A stretch of DNA of 64,000 nucleotides from Mallotus nudiflorus (Eukaryota; Streptophyta; Magnoliopsida; Malpighiales; Euphorbiaceae), in NCBI GenBank assembly GCA_947683625.1, contig CANTUR010000009.1, forward strand, positions 3,609,501 through 3,673,500. The letters are read 5' to 3'. This document shows, one piece after another, positions 57,871 through 64,000 of the stretch; the first letter of the stretch is position 1; each line of letters begins with the position of its first letter. Under the pieces are notes generated by a model that was not told where the DNA came from, made no database searches, and worked only from the letters and a program-made list of their open reading frames with translations. Position numbers and translations under genes: made by a program.

Positions 57871-59030
57871 TTATCTTTCGAATGCTGAATGATCAATACC
57901 ATCCCACATAGATGGGAAATATGCTTTCAAGTACTTGCCATTGATCGACCTGACATGAGGGGAACCATCCTTGTCTGCCAGGGGATAGGCGCCACCCTTT
58001 AGTACTTGTGCCATAATGAAAGGGTCTTCCCAATTTGGACCCCACTTCCCAAGACATCGGTATTTAAGTCTGATGGGTAACACAAGTTTCTAGACTACGT
58101 CTCCTTTGTTGATGTATTTGAACTTCACTTTCTTATTATATGCCCTCTTGACTTTCCTCTTTTGTATAACGATTCGTTCATAACCCAAGAGTCATTCTTC
58201 ATCCAACTGATCCAGTTCTTGTAACATGCCCTTGATGTAATCCTTAGTTGATATTTTTAAATGCACCTATCTCCTTAGCGAGGTGACTATTAGCTCCATC
58301 AGCAACATGGCCTTATGGCCATATACTAGCTTGAATAGGGATGTGCCAATTGTCAATTTTTGAATAGTCCTTAACACCTAAAGTACCTTAGATAAAGTAT
58401 CATGCCATATTCGTGGATTATCCTCAATTGAATTTTGAATCACCATTTTTACCAACTTATTGGTGGCTTTGGCCTGACTGGTTTCCTAGGCATAGTATGG
58501 AGATGAGTGTAAAAGCTTGATTTTATAGTTCTTTGCATAAGCCCAAATTTCATCCCCTATTAATATTGTGCCCTGGTCTGTGGTTATGGACTCCAAGATC
58601 TTACACCGATGTATGATTTTCTTAGTGATGAAGTCCATGACTGCCTGTTGATTAATGGTCTTTAAAGGATTAGCCTTTACCCATTTTTTGAAATAGTCCA
58701 TTGCAACAAGTATGAAGTTATGCCCCTTGGACGATGGGGTAGACCTTCCCAATTATGTCCATTGCCCATCCTCTGAAAGGCTAAGGTTTAATAATGGAAT
58801 GTAACTTGTATGCTAGAACATGCTAGAATGGTCCATGCTTCTGGCACGATTCATAACTTTTAGCATAATTATTGTAGTCTTTTTCCATCGTTGGCTAGAA
58901 ATAGCCATATTGCCATATCAACCATTTCATCTTCCTTCCCCCTTGATGCACTCCTGCAATTCCTTCATGAACCTCAGCCATGACTAGCATTGCTTTGTTA
59001 AGAATAATGCATCTTAGAAGTTCTCCGGAG
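57871..59030 (-). pseudogene. Gypsy integrase and pol C-terminus
   Basis: On the minus strand, the HHCC zinc-binding segment is at about 58985-58830 (HEGIAGVHQGG, then YAKSYESCQKHGP). The core reads DYFKKWVKANPL, the catalytic TTDQG block and LLHSSPYYA near 58752-58486. The end at 58083-57871 reads LGKWGPNWEDPFIMAQVLKG, GAYPLADKDG, RSINGKYLKAYFPSM, typical of chromodomain-less Tat elements. Stops and frameshifts split these. Integrase would insert the cDNA copy. Confidence 0.88.
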
Positions 59031-59319
59031 ACTGATCTTCTATACAGCTCTCCATCTACTAGTAGTATCTTAGTTGCTAGGATTTTGACTGATCGTTTGG
59101 CTGATGGTGATGGGTTGTTAAGATATTATGTGATCTCCATCCTCTAATCAGCCTCCAAATTAATGGTAGTAACCTATAAATAGAGATCGTTAACTATCAA
59201 TAGTAAAGATGAGTAAGGTCGAACCAACGTTAGGATAAATTGAATCTTTTCCCTATATCCAAAGCCTGATTGCACCAAGTCATTTTCTTTGTCATTAAGT
59301 TCCCTTTCTAAGTACTGAA

Positions 59320-59790
59320 GACTCTATCTTAAAAAATCTTTCATCATGTGTTGGACCTTCTTACAATATGCTCCAATTGTGGCCGATTCACACTTATATT
59401 CTTCTAAGACTTGCTTCACAACTAACATAGAATCCCTAAAGATAACCATGTCATGGACCCATAGCTCGGTAAGGATATCAAGTGTGAATAATAATGATTC
59501 ATATTTGGCCTCGTTATTAGTACAAGGAAAGTTAAATAGGAATGACACTTTGTCTTGATACCACTGGGAGATTCTATAACCACGTGTGCCCTCGAGCCCG
59601 ATGACACTCTTGAACCATCAAACCAAACTCTCCATCTTTTAGCCTCACACAGATCAATTGGTGTTTCTATTAGAGGATGATCAACTAAGAAGTCTGTGAA
59701 AACTTGTCCTTTAATCGCTTTTAAAGGACGTATTGTAAAGAAAACTCCAATAATGCTACAACCCACTTACCAAGCTGATTTCTAAGGAAT
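59320..59790 (-). pseudogene. Gypsy RNase H
   Basis: Minus-strand frames 59766-59422 and 59548-59324 together give the RNase H domain: FTDFLVDHPL, WRVWFDGS, SPSGIKTKCH, then (after a frameshift) FNFPCTNNEAKYESLLFTL, FRDSMLVVKQVL and YCKKVQHMMKDF. The DGS, NNEAKYE and DSMLV blocks carry the catalytic acidic residues. Broken by a frameshift near 59530. Confidence 0.85.
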
Positions 59791-60129
59791 AGCATGAGAG
59801 TATGTATTTGATGACATCGGTCTAGCTAATCACCAACATAATGGAAGGAAGTAAATAGTATATGAGTTTGCAACATATGAAATACAAATAAAACTTGAGC
59901 TTTTTGATGGTCGAGTACCTTGTCTCTGTATCTGTTAATGCTCAATTGAGGTAGTATATTGACCATTTGTATCCTTCCTATTCCTAGGCAAGTAAACTAC
60001 CCATAAAGGTTTCTGAGGCCAAAATGTAAAGAATTAAGGGATCAATTAATGTAAGAATAGTTATAACTAGTGGGTGTGTTAGGTATGCTTTGATTTTATC
60101 AAATGCATGTCGATGCTCCTGTGTCTATA

Positions 60130-60993
60130 CAAAATCCTCCTTATCTTTTAGTTTCAGTAAGGGTTACCAAATTCTCAATTGACTTGTCATATTAGATATG
60201 AATCTTCTGAGGTAGTTTATTTGATCGATTAACCATTTTAGTTATTTTTTTATCTTTAGCGATGGAACTTGGATGATTGTATTGTTGTCTTCTACTTCCA
60301 CCCCCTCTGGTGCATAAAGAATCCTAAAAAATGTGCTACTAATACTCTAAATGCACACTTGAGAGGGTTCATCTTAAGCCAATGGAGCCTTATTCTTTCA
60401 AATGTCTTTATTAGATGGTCCAACTGTTGTTCATTGGCCTTAGACTTGACGATCAAATCATTTATATAAACTTCCATGAAGTCCCTAATCAATGAGTTGA
60501 AGATCTCATGCATTGCTAGCTAATATGTAGCACCAACATTTTAAAGACTGAATGGCATTGCAACCCACTCATAACTCCCCAGTGCGCTAGGACACCTAAA
60601 GGCTATTTTACTCACATCAGTCTCTTCGATTTTTATCTGATTATAGCCTGAGTGATCATCCATAAGTGAGAGGATGTAATGTCCTAATGCAACATCGATG
60701 GGCATATTGGCTATAGGCACATGATACTCATATTTGGGGGTTGTGAGGTTTAGATTCCTAAGGTCAATACACACCCTGATTTTTCCATTCTCCTTTACCA
60801 TAGGGACAATGTTCGATAGCCACTGGGTGTATTGTGCTTTTCTAATAAACCCTGTATCTGTAAGCCTATTGATTTCATCGACCACTAACTTCTCTACATC
60901 CCTAGAAATTCTTCTAAAAGGTTGAATATAAGGTTGATATCCAAGTTTGATTGGCAACTTATGTTCCACCAGTTGACGGTCAAGACCGAGCAT
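60130..60993 (-). pseudogene. Gypsy reverse transcriptase with altered catalytic box
   Basis: The minus-strand frame 60993-60541 reads LGYQPYIQPFRR, EINRLTDTGFIRKAQYTQWL, NGKIRVCIDLRNLN, and MDDHSGYNQIKIEE to AFRCPSALGSYEWVAMPF, all canonical. After a frameshift 60513-60292 reads MEVYINDLIVKSK, where YIDD is expected: the first catalytic aspartate is asparagine (codon GAT to AAT). LNPLKCAF-like (MNPLKCAF) and FLGFF blocks follow. The enzyme is inactive. Confidence 0.9.
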
Positions 60994-61139
60994 TTCCTCA
61001 GCAATTCCACTAGCCTTTCTTTAAATTCTAAGCTATGTTTGGAGCTGATGTATATAGGGCATTTATTAGCTTTAGTTCCCAGATTAACTTCCTTCAGCAT
61101 GTCTGGGGTTTGAACATAACCATCTCCCAACTTACCGGT

Positions 61140-61800
61140 GGGGATTCATATATCACCAACTTTTAATCGGCCTACTAAATTTTGATCTTCCTATTCAAAG
61201 ATGCACTAGGTTGATTGGACTTGCCTATTAATTGAAGAGGTTTGTAACATCATCTTTAATGGTGGTAATAATTTATCATCCAACTAATCCTATTGTAACT
61301 ACTGCTGGTTGTTGATTCATCGAAATACTAGTCTTAGAGCCCTTCTTGAATCCAGTAAAATAAGGCATATACATCATAGCCTCTGTATGAAAGGCCTCTC
61401 CCTAAATGGATTGGTATCCCTATGTATGACCTTTATATCTCCTTTAGTCCTCCAAATGATAACATTTGGTGAAAATAAAAAGGAACACAAGCATTAGAGT
61501 GAATCCAATCCCTGCTTATAAGCACGTTGTAATTAGTTTTCACATCTATAACAAATAATCCCTCTTGTGATTCATGCCTGTCTACTTTGACATTTTGTAC
61601 GATGAACCCATTAGGACCTCGATCATGACTTGCAAAATCTTTCATTACGATATTAGATTTCTTAAGATTCTTAAGTTCTAGCTCAATTTTCTTCAAAGTT
61701 CTGAGAGATAGACACCAAAACTCTTCTTGTTTCCACTCTATTAAAATCAGCCTTAACATATAGTGGTCAAATATGCCCAATCATCACGATATCAAGCTAT
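61140..61800 (-). pseudogene. Gypsy protease and gag-pol linker
   Basis: The minus-strand frame 61780-61433 contains IVQNVKVDRHESQEGLFVID followed by VKTNYNVLISRDWIHSNACV, matching the end of the aspartic protease of Tat-type elements (YNVLLGRDWIH type). 61130-60894 reads PDMLKEVNLG and PIYISSKHSLEFKERLVELL, the start of the RT-proximal region. The catalytic Asp-Ser/Thr-Gly is not clearly visible. Stops separate the pieces. Confidence 0.75.
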
Positions 61801-64000
61801 GGGATGGTTAAGGAAGCCCCTCATTCATTGTCCAGCTCCTAATCATCATGGGTGATAATGTCTTAATCCAGAGTGGATTTTTGGTGGGGTTTAAGTTTGA
61901 AGTCATTTGGAAAAGTTAAAATATTAATAGTAAAGCCTAAGACTTCTCTTTTTGTTGATGGTGGAGGTAGTGGGCCATTTTTAATCTTGCCTTCTTTTGC
62001 AGAGTAGTACCACTATACCTTCCTTTTGCCCTTATCCTATTTGTGTGGGTTGAAGTTGGGATAAGGCTTTATATGGGGATCAATTTTTCACCATACATCT
62101 TCTTCACAGTGTGATCCCTACCATTAGCAATTCTCTTCCCATATTCATTTTCTCTAGGAGTTCTATCATTTTTAAACCTCAGAGGCCAATTAGTATCTCT
62201 CTCCTTGTCTGCTTGAGGCCTCCTTGCTAAATTATTGGGGCTGATGGTTATGACTTTACTTGGCTAATTAGTGAAGTCTCTGCATTCTCCTTTTTTGAGT
62301 CTTGGACATATTCTTTCTCCCATCTTTGTTAGGATACCATACCCGATTGAAAACATCATTCTTTGGCTTGTGCCTTTGCTAGTCCTCAGTTGCATTTGGT
62401 TTAAAAGTTTTAGCATTTGGCTGATTAGGTGAACGATGTTTGTGGTTAGAGGAAGTCTTGTCCTACTCATCTTTTAGCCTTTATTACTTTGGTGAGTGAG
62501 ATTGGCTTCTGACATTAGCTGAAGTTGTCCCCCTAGCTTCTTTTAACCTATGAGTGCAACCTTGTCGACCTTGTTTCACATGTCTTGAGGACCTACTGTT
62601 CTTTCTAGGAGTATACTTGAAAGAGTGCTAATAGGTTAGGCATGTTACTTCTTCCTCATATGTGACCATGACGTCCTTACTCACCTTTAAATCTCCTCCC
62701 TTATTTTTTATTTTTGGGAGTTTCAATTCCACTTTAATCCTTGGCTAATCATGAGTCCATGGTTTACCCTTCCCTGCTCTAAGGACCTTCATATCTTTGA
62801 AAAAAAATCATATTGCAAGGTACTTTACAGAATATCATGCTGATAGTTTGGGCCTTCCCTTTTCCTGGGAATAAAAGCTTGCCATCATCAATGGCTTTTT
62901 GAATGACATTCTTGAAAATGACACAGTTGTTAGTTTTATGCCTTTAAGAATTATGGCATTTACAATATTCTTTACCAAATCGATCCTCAAGAGAAGGAAT
63001 AAGATGCCCATTAGATAGTTTAATTTGGCTGTTTGTGATTAGTGCATCAAAGATCTCATTGGCCTTAGTAAGGTTAAAAAAGTATTCCTTGGCTATTTGA
63101 TTCACCGTAGGATTTTTTGTCTTTTCTTTTTTTACTAATCGACCTCTTTAAGGCCTGACACTCATTTGGCATGGTTCCAATATATTCAGCCATGTTAATG
63201 GTTTCATCATCACAGTTAGTCTTATACTCCTCATTAATGGCTAATATATCAAAAGGGTGGGTCATGATAATATGTTGCTTTTAAGGAAAAGCTACTTTGG
63301 TCTTTTTCCTTAAGCAACCTCTCATAACTAGAAGCTTGAGTGGTTACCTCAAATAGGTCCTTGAAATGGGGTCCCTCAAAGTGTTCCCTCATGGAATAGT
63401 TAAGTCCCATAATAACCATAGGGACAGATTTAGCCTTAGTGATGGCTAAAATACACTCAGTCCTAAGCTTGCAAAAACTCACTGCGTATTATTCCACGGA
63501 CTCTCCTAGTAACTGTGAAATTATGGCTAAATTAGGTAAGGATATATTAGGTTTGGCCCTATAAAATTCCATATGGAATTTTTCCTCCAAATCTTTCTAA
63601 GTAGTTATAAAATTAGAAGGTAAGTGTAAGTACCAGGTGAAGGCTGATTTAGTTAAAGAATTGCCAAAGAGTCTGAGCCTCTGAAAGTCATTGGCTGATG
63701 CCTCTCCACATTACACTATGAATTGGGCTACATGTTAATTGAATATTGATGTTTTTCCTCACCCAAAAATAATACAAATTATGGCACTTCATATCCTTTA
63801 GGAAAAGATGCAATTTATCTATCTAGTCAGGATAGGGTTTGTTGTACATCGTCCTAGTAATAGGTTTAAAATATATTCCCATTTTTTCCAAAATGTCTCT
63901 CAATAAACATTTATCAGTCATGGGTGGTCGATACTTATACTTGTCGTAATTATTATTGTAGTGTGCTAAATTACTATATAGGTCTATATCATGGTCTAAG
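61801..64000 (-). pseudogene. Gypsy gag (C-terminal half and core), decayed
   Basis: Minus-strand pieces at 63482-63249 (MSFCKLRTECILAITKAK, then MREHFEGPHFKDLFEVTTQA, SSYERLLKEK) and 63265-63074 fit the gag region of Tat-type elements. 62990-62200 continues in short open pieces with a basic, asparagine-rich composition (for example 62470-62264). No intact zinc knuckle could be confirmed by eye. Gag continues beyond the right edge. Confidence 0.65.

Larger units (their letters stand above)
53334..64000 (-). mobile_element. Tat-type Ty3/gypsy retrotransposon with antisense extra gene, 5' end outside window
   Basis: On the minus strand the order from right to left is gag (64000-about 62200), protease (about 61780-61430), RT (about 60993-60130), RNase H (about 59790-59320), integrase (about 59030-58390), pol end (58083-57871), an antisense extra region (plus-strand 54335-57485) and a 582-bp LTR (53915-53334). 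There is no chromodomain; the pol end has the KLGPNWEDPF...INGKYLK-type motif of the Tat lineage. Extra ORFs, some antisense, between pol and the 3' LTR are known for Tat elements. Many stops and a mutated RT box make it inactive. The 5' LTR and start of gag lie beyond the window. Confidence 0.85.

Noticed and set aside
59346..59558. Plus-strand frames opposite gypsy pol (also 60269-60469, 60734-61113, 61309-61497)
   Set aside because: Antisense shadows of RNase H, RT and protease.

Overview
This window is a piece of nuclear DNA from a flowering plant, most likely a eudicot. The evidence is an intronless L-type lectin receptor kinase gene, plant-type L1 LINEs, a Sirevirus-type copia element, Tat/Athila-type and Tekay-like gypsy LTR sequences, a CACTA terminus, and very AT-rich spacers with long (AT)n runs. 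I cannot name the species. Most of the DNA is transposable elements in several layers of nesting. Only one complete, apparently functional host gene is visible: the lectin receptor kinase at 29010-31022 (+).

Layout. 1-6749 is a decayed minus-strand LINE with an RNase H domain; its 3' end lies left of the window. A 1406-bp solo LTR (2855-4260) with a 5-bp target duplication interrupts it. 6750-8870 is AT-rich spacer that starts with a scrap of the lectin-kinase upstream region. 8856-25449 is a three-level nest. A full-length plus-strand LINE with a 15-bp target duplication is split by a second solo LTR of the same family (13476-23922), which is itself split by a Sirevirus-type copia element (14010-23042).

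26871-53333 is the remains of a tandem lectin receptor kinase array. It holds a kinase tail (26871-27133), an upstream region, the intact gene, then a second unit whose kinase remnant (33066-33560 and 38672-38898) is split by 5.1 kb of LTR-retrotransposon debris. That debris includes a 3238-bp solo LTR with a 5-bp target duplication. A roughly 6.3-kb CACTA-like element with no visible transposase follows (about 38904-45181). Then come the upstream region of unit 2, a truncated lectin pseudogene (47217-47720), a third lectin-kinase pseudogene (48812-51492) split by a miniature LTR retrotransposon (48881-50346), and a fourth (52292-53330).

53334 to the right edge is a minus-strand Tat-type Ty3/gypsy element: one LTR, pol and part of gag. 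It carries an additional gene-like region on the opposite strand (54335-57485) that resembles a plant mobile domain (PMD) protein and has its own promoter-like sequence.

How it fits together. The window shows a receptor-kinase cluster that expanded by tandem duplication of a unit made of a kinase tail, an upstream region and a gene. Repeated insertion then broke it up, leaving one open copy. The mobile elements are old. Three of the four reverse transcriptases have damaged catalytic motifs; only the copia one keeps an intact YVDD, and that element is disabled elsewhere. Most breaks are in-frame stops of the kind produced by C-to-T or G-to-A changes.
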